Of a stretch of DNA of 64,000 bases, positions 42,284 through 51,280 are shown in pieces. The notes beneath the pieces are model-generated. The model saw only the letters and a program-made list of their open reading frames with translations. It had not been told where the DNA came from and did not search any database. The stretch covers positions 62,001 through 126,000 of the forward strand of contig NZ_KB892035.1 in the NCBI RefSeq assembly GCF_000373645.1, in the 5' to 3' direction. A program made the translations under genes and the position numbers. The DNA comes from Streptomyces sp. ATexAB-D23 (GTDB taxonomy: Bacteria > Actinomycetota > Actinomycetes > Streptomycetales > Streptomycetaceae). Numbering within the stretch: the stretch's first letter is position 1; every line of letters begins with the position of its first letter.

Positions 42284-42330
42284 ACCGCTCTCCTAAAGCG
42301 GGTGTCGCAGATTCGAATGCTGCCGAGCCA
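42284..42330 (+). other. tRNA-Arg(CCU) 3'-half relic, possible attachment site
   Basis: CCGCT-CTCCTAA-AGCGG forms a perfect anticodon arm with anticodon CCU, followed by a variable loop GTGTC, the T arm GCAGA-TTCGAAT-GCTGC (last pair A:G instead of G:C) and part of the acceptor strand. No 5' half precedes it, so it cannot be a functional tRNA. The 3' half of a tRNA gene is the usual attachment-site footprint of an integrated element. The element would lie to its left. Confidence 0.72.
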
Positions 42331-42332
42331 AA

Positions 42333-42374
42333 GCCGAAGGAGCACCTATGGAGCTCCATGGGTGCTCCTTCGGC
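42333..42374 (-). terminator. Terminator after gcl
   Basis: A perfect 14-bp stem (42333-42346 with 42361-42374) with a self-complementary centre starts 24 bases past the gcl stop. Confidence 0.75.
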
Positions 42375-42397
42375 GGGGGGCCGAGGGGCCCCCGGAG

Positions 42398-44182
42398 TCA
42401 CGCCCCCACGAACGGCCTGATCGCCGTAGGTGCGTGGCCCGCCTCCGTCGCCACGTCCTCGAACTCGTTGACCGACGCGATGTCCGAGCCGCTCATCGCG
42501 ATGTTCGTGACGCGTTCCAGGATCGCTTCGACCACCACCGGGACGCGGAACTCCGCCGCCAGCTTCTTGGCCTCCTCGAAGGCCGGGAGGAGGGCGTCCG
42601 GGTCCGTGACGCGGATCGCCTTGCAGCCCAGGCCCTCGACCACCTTGACGTGGTCCACGCCGTAGGCGCCCAGTTCCGGGGAGTTGAGGTTCTCGAACTC
42701 CAGGTTGACCTGGAAGTCGATGTCGAAGTTGCGCTGGGCCTGGCGGATCAGGCCCAGGTAGGAGTTGTTGACCAGGACGTGGACGTACGGGATGCGGTGC
42801 TGGGCGCCCACCGCCAGCTCCTCCAGCATGAACTGGAAGTCGTAGTCGCCCGAGAGTGCGACGACCGAGCCCTCGGGGTCGGCGGTCGCGACGCCGAGCG
42901 CGGCCGGGATGGTCCAGCCGAGGGGGCCGGCCTGGCCGCAGTTGATCCAGTGGCGCGGGCGGTAGACGTGGAGCATCTGCGCGCCCGCGATCTGGGAGAG
43001 GCCGATCGTCGTGACGTACCGGGTCTCGGGGCCGAAGGCGCGGTTCATCTCCTCGTAGACGCGCTGGGGCTTCAGGGGGACGTTGTCGAAGTGCGTGCGG
43101 CGTTGCAGGGTCGCGCGGCGCTCCTGCGTGGACGCCGCCCACGCCGAGCGGCCCTTCAAACGCCCCGCCGCCTTCAGGTCGCGGGCGACCTCGACGAACA
43201 GTTCCAGGGCCGCCTTCGCGTCGGAGGCGATGCCGAGGTCCGGGGCGAAGATCTTGCCGATCTGGGTGGGCTCGATGTCGACGTGGACGAAGGTGCGGCC
43301 GGCGGTGTAGACGTCGAGCTTGCCGGTGTGGCGGTTGGCCCAGCGGTTGCCGATGCCGAGGACGAAGTCGGACTCCAGGAAGTTCGCGTTGCCGTAGCGG
43401 TGCGAGGTCTGGAGGCCGACCATGCCGGCGTTCAGCTCGTGGTCGTCGGGGATGATGCCCCAGCCCATGAGGGTGGGGACGACGGGGACGCCGGTCAGTT
43501 CGGCGAACTCGACGAGGAGTTCGGAGGCGTCGGCGTTGATGATGCCGCCGCCGGCGACGAGCAGCGGGCGCTCCGAGGCGTTGAGCATCTCCAGAGCGCG
43601 TTCGATCTGACGGCGGCTCGCGGCGGGCTTGTGCACCGGCAGCGGCTCGTACAGGTCGGGGTCGAACTCGATCTCGGTGAGCTGCACGTCGATCGGCAGG
43701 TCGATGAGGACCGGGCCGGGGCGGCCCGTGCGCATCAGGTGGAACGCCTGCTGGAAGACGCCGGGGACCTGCGCGGCCTCCAGGACGGTGGTGGCGGCCT
43801 TGGTGACCGGGGCGGCGATCGAGGCGATGTCGACGGCCTGGAAGTCCTCCTTGTGGAGGACGGCGGTCGGGGCCTGGCCGGTGATGCACAGGATCGGGAT
43901 CGAGTCCGCGATGGCGGAGTACAGGCCGGTGATCATGTCGGTTCCGGCCGGTCCCGACGTACCGATGCAGACGCCGATGTTGCCCGGACGGGCCCGGGTG
44001 TAGCCCTCCGCCATGTGGGAGGCGCCCTCGACGTGGCGGGCGAGCGTGTGGTGGACCCCGCCGGCCGCCTTGAGGGCCGCGTAGAAGGGGTTGATCGCGG
44101 CGCCCGGCACACCGAACGCGTTGCTGACGCCTTCGCGCTTGAGGATCTCGACTGCCGCGCGGGCAGCGGTCATACGAGGCAT
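42398..44182 (-). CDS. gcl: Glyoxylate carboligase (tartronate semialdehyde synthase)
   Basis: 594 residues, a thiamine-diphosphate enzyme that joins two glyoxylates to tartronate semialdehyde and CO2. GVPGAAINPFYAAL opens the N-terminal domain; residue 51 is Val (ARHVEG), the replacement of the usual ThDP-activating Glu that marks Gcl enzymes. GDYDFQFMLEELAVG with LVNNSY is the Mg/ThDP site. ATG at 44182 has GGAG at 6 bases. The promoter carries the same tandem operators as hyi, so Gcl, Hyi and the reductase form one regulated route to glycerate. Confidence 0.97.
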   Translation of the reverse strand: MPRMTAARAAVEILKREGVSNAFGVPGAAINPFYAALKAAGGVHHTLARHVEGASHMAEGYTRARPGNIGVCIGTSGPAGTDMITGLYSAIADSIPILCITGQAPTAVLHKEDFQAVDIASIAAPVTKAATTVLEAAQVPGVFQQAFHLMRTGRPGPVLIDLPIDVQLTEIEFDPDLYEPLPVHKPAASRRQIERALEMLNASERPLLVAGGGIINADASELLVEFAELTGVPVVPTLMGWGIIPDDHELNAGMVGLQTSHRYGNANFLESDFVLGIGNRWANRHTGKLDVYTAGRTFVHVDIEPTQIGKIFAPDLGIASDAKAALELFVEVARDLKAAGRLKGRSAWAASTQERRATLQRRTHFDNVPLKPQRVYEEMNRAFGPETRYVTTIGLSQIAGAQMLHVYRPRHWINCGQAGPLGWTIPAALGVATADPEGSVVALSGDYDFQFMLEELAVGAQHRIPYVHVLVNNSYLGLIRQAQRNFDIDFQVNLEFENLNSPELGAYGVDHVKVVEGLGCKAIRVTDPDALLPAFEEAKKLAAEFRVPVVVEAILERVTNIAMSGSDIASVNEFEDVATEAGHAPTAIRPFVGA

Positions 44183-44243
44183 TGAGTGCTCCTGCTCGTC
44201 CCTGGGTGGAGTCGGGCTCTGTCGCGCCACCTGAGAGCACCAA

Positions 44244-44279
44244 TTCCGTATTACGGAAAGTTGATTCTGTTATGTGGAA
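44244..44279 (-). promoter_or_regulatory. gcl tandem operators
   Basis: TTCCGTATTACGGAA (44244-44258) is a near-perfect inverted repeat; TTCTGTTATGTGGAA (44265-44279) is a weaker one, 21 bp away. Read towards gcl, the weak site comes first and the strong one second, exactly as at hyi. The two 36-bp blocks match at 27 of 36 positions. Confidence 0.85.
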
Positions 44280-44469
44280 GTCAATTTAAGCCGCGTCCGG
44301 ACTGCCGTCAAGAGAGGCGGGCCGGGGGCGGACGGCAGCGCCGACCGTGGCCGGAAGTGCCGCAAGTGGCTCCCCCGGAGGTCACCCGTGAGGGAGCATG
44401 GGGGTACGGAGCGGAGCCGGCCCGGAACACGGGCCCGGCCGCATCCGCGCGGTCCGGAAGGAGCCCAGG

Positions 44470-45192
44470 GTGGAGTCAGCGCCGGTACGGTGCCCGGCCT
44501 GCCGCCGCGAACACGCGTACGTGACGCCCGTCTACCCGTGCCCGTGCGGGGCGCCGACGGCCCCTCCGCTGCTGCGCGGCGCCCCCGCCACCCCGATCAC
44601 CCACCGCACCTGGAACGACGACTGGGTCACCGTGCGCTGCCGGAGCTGCGGGCGGCACGACCAGTGGCCGCAGCCGGAGCTGTGCTGCCCATGCGGGGCG
44701 GTGCTGCGGGTGCCGGTGCGGCCCGTGGCGTCCGCCGGACACGAGGCAGGGACCCCGGGCCGGCCGGTGCGGCCCGCGCACATACCGCTGCCGCGCACGG
44801 CGGCGGCTCCCCGGCCGGCGTTCCGGCCGCTGACGATCCGTACCGCGCGCGACGCGGTCGGCGCGGCGGCGCTCTATCTGACCTGGCTGGGCTTTCGTGA
44901 GGTGACGCAGCCGGTGACGCGCCCCGCGTCCCGGATCGACCTGCGGGCGCAGGGGCTGATCGCCCAGGTCGACTCCACCACCCGGCCGACCTCCTTGCGC
45001 GACGTCGAGTGCTTATGGCTCAACGCGCTCAACAGCTCGGTCTCCGGGGTCCTCTTCTCGCTCGCCGGATACGCGCCGGACGCCCGGGAGCGCGCGGACG
45101 GGCTCCGCATCCCGCTGTTCGTCCTGGATCTCACGGGGACCCCACAGCCGGTGAACGGCGCGGCGGACGAACTCGTCAGCACCGGCGCCTGA
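44470..45192 (+). CDS. Double zinc-ribbon protein with a Mrr-like nuclease fold
   Basis: 240 residues. Two four-Cys ribbons (CPAC...CPCG at about 8-25 and CRSCG...CCPCG at about 54-75) precede a C-terminal domain (from ARDAVGAAALYLTWLGFREV). That domain has the order of restriction-type Mrr folds: IDLRAQGLIAQVDSTTRP, SLRDVECLWLNAL, GVLFSLAGYAPDARERAD. The expected lysine of the D-x-QxK core is Asp here (QVD), so catalysis is doubtful. GTG at 44470 has GGAAGGAG at 6 bases. Function unknown. Confidence 0.65.
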   Translation: MESAPVRCPACRREHAYVTPVYPCPCGAPTAPPLLRGAPATPITHRTWNDDWVTVRCRSCGRHDQWPQPELCCPCGAVLRVPVRPVASAGHEAGTPGRPVRPAHIPLPRTAAAPRPAFRPLTIRTARDAVGAAALYLTWLGFREVTQPVTRPASRIDLRAQGLIAQVDSTTRPTSLRDVECLWLNALNSSVSGVLFSLAGYAPDARERADGLRIPLFVLDLTGTPQPVNGAADELVSTGA

Positions 45193-45344
45193 TCGCACAC
45201 CCGTACGTTTTCGGACGCGCGGCGGCCACCACGTGCCGTACCTCACAGAAACCGCCCGGCCACCGTGCGTGTGATCCGTCACGTTCTGGCCAACGGCGGC
45301 CGAACCGCGGTTCGTTGTCAGTGGCGGGCCCTAAAGTGGGGCGC

Positions 45345-45575
45345 ATGGTCTTAACTCCACGGACTTCCTCGACCGCGCCCGCGTACGCCCCCGCGCCTTC
45401 GACCCGTTCGGCGCAGCTCGCCGCCCTGGAGGCCAACGAGGCGATACGGGCGCTCGTGGACGCCCGCGCGGGCCAGGACTGGTCCCCCGTGGAGTCCGCC
45501 GCGTACGAGGTTCTGCTCATCGAGTGGGCCGCCGCGACGCGGGGCGCCGCAGGCGACGTCATCGAAGCCGCCTGA
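45345..45575 (+). CDS. Small conserved-looking hypothetical protein
   Basis: 76 residues, no family recognised. The second half (AQLAALEANEAIRALVDARAGQ ... YEVLLIEWAAATRG) is helical. TAAAGT lies 7 bases before the ATG, which suggests a leaderless transcript. It converges with the acyl-CoA ligase gene at 45594. Confidence 0.55.
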   Translation: MVLTPRTSSTAPAYAPAPSTRSAQLAALEANEAIRALVDARAGQDWSPVESAAYEVLLIEWAAATRGAAGDVIEAA

Positions 45576-45593
45576 CACGCCCCGCCCGGCGCG

Positions 45594-47201
45594 CTACCTC
45601 CGGTAGTTCTCCCGCAGTTCGATCTTGCGGACCTTGCCGCTGACCGTCATCGGGAAGGCGTCCAGGATCTGGAGCAGGCGCGGCACCTTGTAGTGCGCCA
45701 GCTGCCCGTCGCAGAACGCCCGCACCTCGCCCAGCGCCGGAGGATCCGCCGGGTCGGCGGGGATGACGCAGGCCAGGATCTCCTCGCCGTAGTGCTCGTC
45801 CGGCACGCCCACCACCTGCACATCGGCGATCTTGGGGTGGCGGTAGAGGAATTCCTCGATCTCGCGCGGATAGACGTTCTCGCCGCCCCGGATGATCACG
45901 TCCTTGATGCGGCCGACGATCTGTACGTAGCCGTCCTCGCGCATCACCGCGAGGTCCCCGGTGTGCATCCAGCGTCCCGCGTCGATCGCCTCCGCGGTCC
46001 GGTCGGGCTGGTCCCAGTAGCCGAGCATCACGCTGTAGCCCCGGGTGCACAGCTCGCCCGACATCCCGCGCTCCAGGGTCACCCCGGTCGCCGGGTCGAC
46101 CACCTTCACCTCGATGTGCGGCATCACGCGGCCGACCGTGCCGGTGCGGCGCTCCAGGTCGTCGTCGCGGCGCGTCTGGGTGGAGACCGGCGAGGTCTCC
46201 GTCATGCCGTAGCAGATGGACACCTCGTCCATGTGCATCTCGGCCACGACCCGCTTCATCACCTCGACCGGGCACGGCGACCCGGCCATGATCCCGGTGC
46301 GCAGCGAGGACAGGTCGTACGAGGCGAAGTCCGGCAGGTTCAGCTCCGCGATGAACATCGTGGGCACCCCGTACAGCGAGGTGCAGCGCTCCTGCTGGAC
46401 GGCGCGGAGCACGGCTGCGGGTTCGAACGCGGGGCCGGGGATCACGATGCAGGCGCCGTGCGAGGTGATGCCGAGGTTGCCCATCACCATGCCGAAGCAG
46501 TGGTAGAAGGGCACCGGCAGACAGACCCGGTCCTGCTCGGTGTAGGCGACCAGCTCGCCCACGAAGTAGCCGTTGTTGAGGATGTTGTGGTGGGAGAGGG
46601 TCGCGCCCTTGGGGAAGCCGGTGGTGCCGGAGGTGTACTGGATGTTGATCGGGTCGTCGCAGGACAGCTCCGCCTCGCGGGCGGCCAGCTGACCGGGCGT
46701 CACCTCATCAGCGGTGGCGACGAGTTCGTCCCAGGAGGTGTCTCCGATGTAGTGCACGGCCCGCAGGCCGGGGCACTGCGCGCGGACCTCGTCCACCAGG
46801 GCCCGGTAGTCGCTGGTGCGGTGGGCGAGGGAAGCGACCAGGAGCGAGATCCCGGCCTGCTTCAGCACGAACTCCAGTTCGTGCGCCCGGTACGCGGGGT
46901 TGATGTTGACCATGACCGCGCCGATACGGGCCGTGGCGTACTGGACGAGCACCCACTCGGGGCAGTTGACCGCCCAGATGCCGACCCGGTCCCCCTTGGC
47001 CACGCCCGACGCCATCAGCGCCCGTGCCAGCTCGTCCACGGCCGCCCCGAACCCGGCGTACGTCCAGCGCCGCCCGGACGGTACGTCGACCAGTGCCTCG
47101 CGCTCCGGGAAGGCCGCGACCGCCCGGTCCAGGTTGCGGCCGATGGTGTCGCCGAGCAGGGCGGTGGTGCCCGTGCCGTGCGCGTACGAAAGCTCCGTCA
47201 T
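45594..47201 (-). CDS. AMP-forming acyl-CoA synthetase (FadD-like)
   Basis: 535 residues. The AMP-binding signature IQYTSGTTGFPKG (about 187-199), YGMTETSP, the adenylate motif GRWMHTGDLAVMREDGYVQIVGRIKD and the terminal SGKVRK Lys are all present. It activates a fatty acid as acyl-CoA through acyl-AMP. The ATG overlaps the stop of a second AMP-dependent ligase (ATGA), so both are made together. Chain length cannot be read. Confidence 0.93.
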   Translation of the reverse strand: MTELSYAHGTGTTALLGDTIGRNLDRAVAAFPEREALVDVPSGRRWTYAGFGAAVDELARALMASGVAKGDRVGIWAVNCPEWVLVQYATARIGAVMVNINPAYRAHELEFVLKQAGISLLVASLAHRTSDYRALVDEVRAQCPGLRAVHYIGDTSWDELVATADEVTPGQLAAREAELSCDDPINIQYTSGTTGFPKGATLSHHNILNNGYFVGELVAYTEQDRVCLPVPFYHCFGMVMGNLGITSHGACIVIPGPAFEPAAVLRAVQQERCTSLYGVPTMFIAELNLPDFASYDLSSLRTGIMAGSPCPVEVMKRVVAEMHMDEVSICYGMTETSPVSTQTRRDDDLERRTGTVGRVMPHIEVKVVDPATGVTLERGMSGELCTRGYSVMLGYWDQPDRTAEAIDAGRWMHTGDLAVMREDGYVQIVGRIKDVIIRGGENVYPREIEEFLYRHPKIADVQVVGVPDEHYGEEILACVIPADPADPPALGEVRAFCDGQLAHYKVPRLLQILDAFPMTVSGKVRKIELRENYRR

Positions 47202-48874
47202 GTCAGGTCCCCCTCGGCGTACTCGGTTCCGGTGCCCTGGGCGGTGCGCTCGCGCAGCTCGATGCGGCGGATCTTGCCGGACACGGTCTTGGGCAGATCG
47301 GCGAACTCCAGCCGCCGGACGCGTTTGTACGGGGCGAGGACCGACCGGGAGTGGGCGAACAGCACCTTGGCGGTCTCGGGCCCGGGTTCCCAGCCGGCGG
47401 CGAGCACCACGTACGCCTTCGGGACGGAGAGGCGCACCTCGTCGGGGGCCGGGACGACCGCGGCCTCGGCGACCGCCTCGTGCTCCAGCAGGGCGCTCTC
47501 CAGCTCGAACGGGGAGATCTTGTAGTCGGAGGCCTTGAAGACGTCGTCGGCGCGGCCCACGTAGGTGATGTAGCCGTCCTCGTCGCGGGAACCGATGTCG
47601 CCGGTGCGGTAGTACCCGCCGGCCATCGCCTCTGCCGTGCGCTCGGGGTCGCCGTGGTAGCCGGTCATCAGGCCCACCGGGTGGGCCGACAGGTCGAGGG
47701 AGATCTCGCCCTCGACCGCGCCGGGCTCGCCGCTCACCGGGTCGAGCAGGACCACCTTGAACCCCGGGCTCGGCCGCCCCATCGAGCCCGCCTTGAGGAC
47801 CTGCCCCGGGCTGTTGGCGACCTGCACGGCGGTCTCCGTCTGGCCGAAGCCGTCGCGGATGGTGACGCCCCAGGCGCGCCGGACCGCCTCGATGACCTCG
47901 GGGTTCAGCGGTTCCCCCGCCGCGACGACCTCGCGCGGCGGGGTCTTCAGCTGGGACAGGTCGGCCTGGATGAGCATGCGCCAGACGGTCGGCGGGGCGC
48001 AGAAGCTGGTGATGCCGGAGCGGTCCATCTCGGCCATCAGCCGGCCCGCGTCGAAGCGGGTGTAGTTGAAGATGAAGACGGTCGCCTCGGCGCTCCAGGG
48101 GGCGAAGAGGTTGGACCAGGCGTGCTTGGCCCAGCCCGGCGATGAGATGTTGAGGTGGACGTCGCCGGGCTTGAGCCCGATCCAGTACATCGTCGCCAGG
48201 TGGCCCACCGGGTAGGACACGTGGGTGTGCTCGACGAGCTTGGGGCTGGCGGTCGTCCCGGACGTGAAGTACAGCATCAGCGGTTCGTCGGCGTCGGTCT
48301 CGCGGTCCGGCGCGAACGTACGCGGCGCCTCGTCGGCGCCCGTGTAGGAGAGCCAGCCCTCGGTCTCCTCGCCGACGCAGATACGGGTGTAGCCGCCGGG
48401 CACCTCGTCGAACTTGGCGGTGTCGGCGTCCCGGACCAGCACGTGCCGGACCCGGCCGCGCTCCACCCGGTCGCGCAGGTCCACGGGGCCGAGGAGCGGG
48501 GTCGCCGGGATGACGACGGCCCGGATCTTCATCGCGGCGAGCGCGGTCTCCCACAGCTCCGTCTGGTTGCCGAGCATGACGAGGATGCGGTCGCCCTCGC
48601 GCACCCCCTGGGCGCGCAGCCAGTTCGCGGCCTGGTTGGAGCGGGCGGACATCTCGGCGAACGACACCTCGGTGCGCCGGCCGTCCTCCTCCACGATGTG
48701 CAGGGCGGTGCGGTCGTTGTCCCGGGCGACCACGTCGAACCAGTCGAGCGCCCAGTTGAAGTGGTCGTCGCGGGGCCAGCTGAAGCCCTGGTAGGCCGCG
48801 GTGTAGTCCTCGCGGTGCCGGAGCAGGAAGTCCCGGGCGGCCCGAAACGTCTCCGTCGCACTCGTTTCCGGCAT
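47198..48874 (-). CDS. AMP-forming acyl-CoA synthetase (medium-chain/ACSM-like)
   Basis: 558 residues with LMLYFTSGTTASPKLVEHTH, DGFGQTETAV, GYYRTGDIGSRDEDGYITYVGRADD and SGKIRRIELRE, all AMP-ligase motifs. The opening FSWPRDDHFNWALDWFDVVA resembles medium-chain acyl-CoA synthetases. ATG at 48874 has a GAGGAGGG leader. It is transcribed divergently from a GAF-LuxR regulator (49010), which may control both ligase genes. Confidence 0.92.
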   Translation of the reverse strand: MPETSATETFRAARDFLLRHREDYTAAYQGFSWPRDDHFNWALDWFDVVARDNDRTALHIVEEDGRRTEVSFAEMSARSNQAANWLRAQGVREGDRILVMLGNQTELWETALAAMKIRAVVIPATPLLGPVDLRDRVERGRVRHVLVRDADTAKFDEVPGGYTRICVGEETEGWLSYTGADEAPRTFAPDRETDADEPLMLYFTSGTTASPKLVEHTHVSYPVGHLATMYWIGLKPGDVHLNISSPGWAKHAWSNLFAPWSAEATVFIFNYTRFDAGRLMAEMDRSGITSFCAPPTVWRMLIQADLSQLKTPPREVVAAGEPLNPEVIEAVRRAWGVTIRDGFGQTETAVQVANSPGQVLKAGSMGRPSPGFKVVLLDPVSGEPGAVEGEISLDLSAHPVGLMTGYHGDPERTAEAMAGGYYRTGDIGSRDEDGYITYVGRADDVFKASDYKISPFELESALLEHEAVAEAAVVPAPDEVRLSVPKAYVVLAAGWEPGPETAKVLFAHSRSVLAPYKRVRRLEFADLPKTVSGKIRRIELRERTAQGTGTEYAEGDLT

Positions 48875-49009
48875 GTGCCCTCCTCGTTGCCGACCCGACC
48901 GGTCCCTTCGGTCCTCACATGATGTAAACAGTGACCCAGGTCTCACCACCCCCGAACGGGGGTGTCGCGGGGCCGCCGTACACCGGGGGCCGAACAGAGA
49001 GGCGTCAGC

Positions 49010-49855
49010 GTGCCGGAATCCGTGTATGCGTTCGAGATGCAAGCGGCGCTGCTGCGGCTGCGCCGGACGAGCGGGCTGCCGGTGGCATTCGGCGGGCTGC
49101 TCTCCGACACCCGGCACACCAGGATCGCCGAGGTGAACGGGGCGCAGACGACGGCGCTGCGCGGGCTCGTGATCTCCTCGGGCAGTGGTCTCGGCGGCAA
49201 GTCGATGGCGCTGTCCCGGCCGTGCGCGGTGACCGACTACCGCTCGTCGCGCCACATCAGCCACGAGTACGACACGGCGGTCGCGGCGGAGGGCCTGCGC
49301 TCGGTGGTCGCCGTCCCGGTCGTCGTGCGGCGCGAGGTGCGCGGTGTGCTGTACGGGGCGCTGCGTGAGCCGCTGGTGCTCGGGGACCGCACGTTCGACG
49401 CGGCGGTGGCGGCGGCCCGTGACGTGGAGCAGGCGCTCGCGGTCCGGGACGAGGCGCGGCAGCTGCTGGCCGCGACCCGGCCGGACCCGGTCACCGAACC
49501 CGGCGCGGCGCCTGCGGCCTGGGAGGACGTCCGGGAGGCGCACCGCGAGCTGCGCGCCCTGATGCCGAAGGTCACCGACCCGGCGCTGCGCGACGAGCTG
49601 CTCGCGGTGTGCGGGCGGCTCGCGGCGGCGACCGGCACCCCGGCACCGGGGGCTCGGGAGGTGCAGCTCGCCCCCCGCGAGATCGATGTGCTGGCATGTG
49701 TCGCGGCGGGCGCCACCAACGCGGCGGCGGCGGAGCGGCTGGGGCTGCGCCCGGAGACGGTGAAGGGCTATCTGCGTTCCGCGATGCGCCGGCTCGGGGC
49801 GCACACCCGCCTTGAGGCGGTCGTCGCGGCCCGGCGCGCGGGGCTGCTGCCTTGA
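49010..49855 (+). CDS. GAF-domain LuxR-type regulator
   Basis: 281 residues. An N-terminal GAF-like sensor (about 10-140: GLVISSGSGLGGKSMALSRP, LRSVVAVPVVVRREVRGVLYGA) is joined to a C-terminal LuxR HTH (LAPREIDVLACVAAGATNAA ... RPETVKGYLRSAMRRLGAHTR). GTG at 49010 follows AGAGAGG. It diverges from the acyl-CoA ligase operon 135 bases away and is its probable regulator. Confidence 0.85.
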   Translation: MPESVYAFEMQAALLRLRRTSGLPVAFGGLLSDTRHTRIAEVNGAQTTALRGLVISSGSGLGGKSMALSRPCAVTDYRSSRHISHEYDTAVAAEGLRSVVAVPVVVRREVRGVLYGALREPLVLGDRTFDAAVAAARDVEQALAVRDEARQLLAATRPDPVTEPGAAPAAWEDVREAHRELRALMPKVTDPALRDELLAVCGRLAAATGTPAPGAREVQLAPREIDVLACVAAGATNAAAAERLGLRPETVKGYLRSAMRRLGAHTRLEAVVAARRAGLLP

Positions 49856-49867
49856 GGGCTGTCCCGT

Positions 49868-49945
49868 AGGCCGTGTCCGCGGAGTCCCACCCGGGCCCAC
49901 GACGCCTGGACGGCGCTGTCGCCGGTCCGGCGGACGGGCGGTGCC
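49868..49945. repeat. Possible fragment of the MITE-like family
   Basis: GCCGTGTCCGCGGAGTCC and a later GACGCCTGGACGGCGC resemble the end and interior of the 27.0-kb element, and GGTCCGGCGGAC closes the segment. It fills most of the gap before the AlkZ-like gene. Similarity is partial. Confidence 0.4.
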
Positions 49946-50002
49946 GGGCCCGGTTCGGTGGCGAGGGGCGAAGACCCGTGGGCGGCCGGCGCCTCGCCCC
50001 GG

Positions 50003-51157
50003 TCAGCGGCCGAGGTCCACGAACCGGGCGAACCGGATGTCGTGGCCGGTGCCGTCGGCGGTGGCCGGGACCATCACGGAGAGCAGGGCGGCCGCCTCGT
50101 CCGTCAGGGCGTCGCGTTCGGCGGCGCTGAGCGGGCGCAGTTCCTGCACGGTGAGCACGGCGGGTGCGTCGCGCGGGGTCTTCTCCAGCCGCCAGAGCGC
50201 GGCGAAGAAGCCGTCCACCAGCACGCTTCCGTAGGTCTGGTTGCCCACCCCGTTGAGCCCCCTGAGGTGGAGCGGGATGATCCGGGTGCGGTCGGCGTGG
50301 CCGAGCAGGACGTTGTCGAACTCGGGGAGGAAGCGGGGCGGGGCGGGGGTGTCCTCGGCGGGGCGCGGGGCGTCGGGCAGGTCGAAGAGTTCGACACCGT
50401 TCTCGTCGCGGAAGGTGACCAGCCGGGGCCGCAGCCGTTCGAAGACCTCGCCCAGCCGGGTCAGCCCCGCCCAGGACTGCATGTCCTTCACCGACGCCGG
50501 GCCGAAGGCGCCGAGGTAGCGCAGCACGGCGGTGTCGGGGGCGGGTGCCGGCAGGGTCGTCCGGCCGAGCCAGTGCTCGGCGGTGGTCAGCGCGACGCCG
50601 CCGCTGTGGCCCCAGACACCGCGCGGGGTGACCTGGACCAGGGGCAGCAGACAGCGGGCGGCGGTGCTCAGCGCACGCGGATCCGCTTCGGGCCACTCGG
50701 TGAGCAGCCTTTCCCTGATCTGCTTCGGGGTGCGGGGCTGTTCCTCCACGTACGCCCGGCTCAGCTCGGCGAGGCGGTCCAGGTCCACGCCCGTGAGGCC
50801 CTTCCGGAAGACCCCGAGCTCCCGGTCTCGGGCCGGCTGCACCAGGGGGCGCAGGGTCAGCGCGTCCTCCGCGGTGTGGGTGTGGATGGTGGAGCGCAGG
50901 GTGACGATGCGGACGACCTCGCGCGACTCCATCAGCGCGGCCAGCTCGGCCGGCCTGAACCCCTTCAGCCGCGCCAGGAGCTGGTAGTACGGCGGCCTGG
51001 TGTTCTGGGCCTGGAGGCCGACGAGGTGGCCGACGGCGTCCTTCGCGCTCATCGCGGTCCGGCGCAGCAGCAGCTGGCGTTCCAGGGTCGCCCGGCCGAG
51101 CGCCCTGGGCGTGAGGACGGGTGCGGTGCCTGCGGAGGTCTTCGTGTGCGCGGCCAT
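50003..51157 (-). CDS. Winged-helix DNA glycosylase-like protein (HTH_42, AlkZ type)
   Basis: 384 residues of the HTH_42 superfamily, which includes AlkZ and YcaQ glycosylases that unhook interstrand crosslinks. The QxQ catalytic motif of the AlkZ branch is visible as GLQAQN (Q49, Q51), with REVVRIVTLRSTIHTHTAED and LLVDG-like VLVDGFFAALW later. ATG at 51157 has TAGCGT 7 bases before it, consistent with leaderless expression. A self-resistance role would need a nearby toxin cluster, and none is seen. Confidence 0.75.
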   Translation of the reverse strand: MAAHTKTSAGTAPVLTPRALGRATLERQLLLRRTAMSAKDAVGHLVGLQAQNTRPPYYQLLARLKGFRPAELAALMESREVVRIVTLRSTIHTHTAEDALTLRPLVQPARDRELGVFRKGLTGVDLDRLAELSRAYVEEQPRTPKQIRERLLTEWPEADPRALSTAARCLLPLVQVTPRGVWGHSGGVALTTAEHWLGRTTLPAPAPDTAVLRYLGAFGPASVKDMQSWAGLTRLGEVFERLRPRLVTFRDENGVELFDLPDAPRPAEDTPAPPRFLPEFDNVLLGHADRTRIIPLHLRGLNGVGNQTYGSVLVDGFFAALWRLEKTPRDAPAVLTVQELRPLSAAERDALTDEAAALLSVMVPATADGTGHDIRFARFVDLGR

Positions 51158-51280
51158 GGACGGCACGCTACGCGGCCATCAGGTCCGGTTCGTTCCTAAT
51201 GGGGCCCGCCCGGCGGAGGCCGCCATGCCGTGGTCCGGAGGAAGCCGGGATCGGGCCGGGGCGACCCGCATGATGGTCCG

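Noticed and set aside
42284..42330. Functional tRNA gene
   Set aside because: The 5' half is missing and the T-stem closing pair is broken; only a relic can be claimed.
42103..42420. Small plus-strand frame across the tRNA relic
   Set aside because: It overlaps the relic and the gcl terminator and has no protein features.
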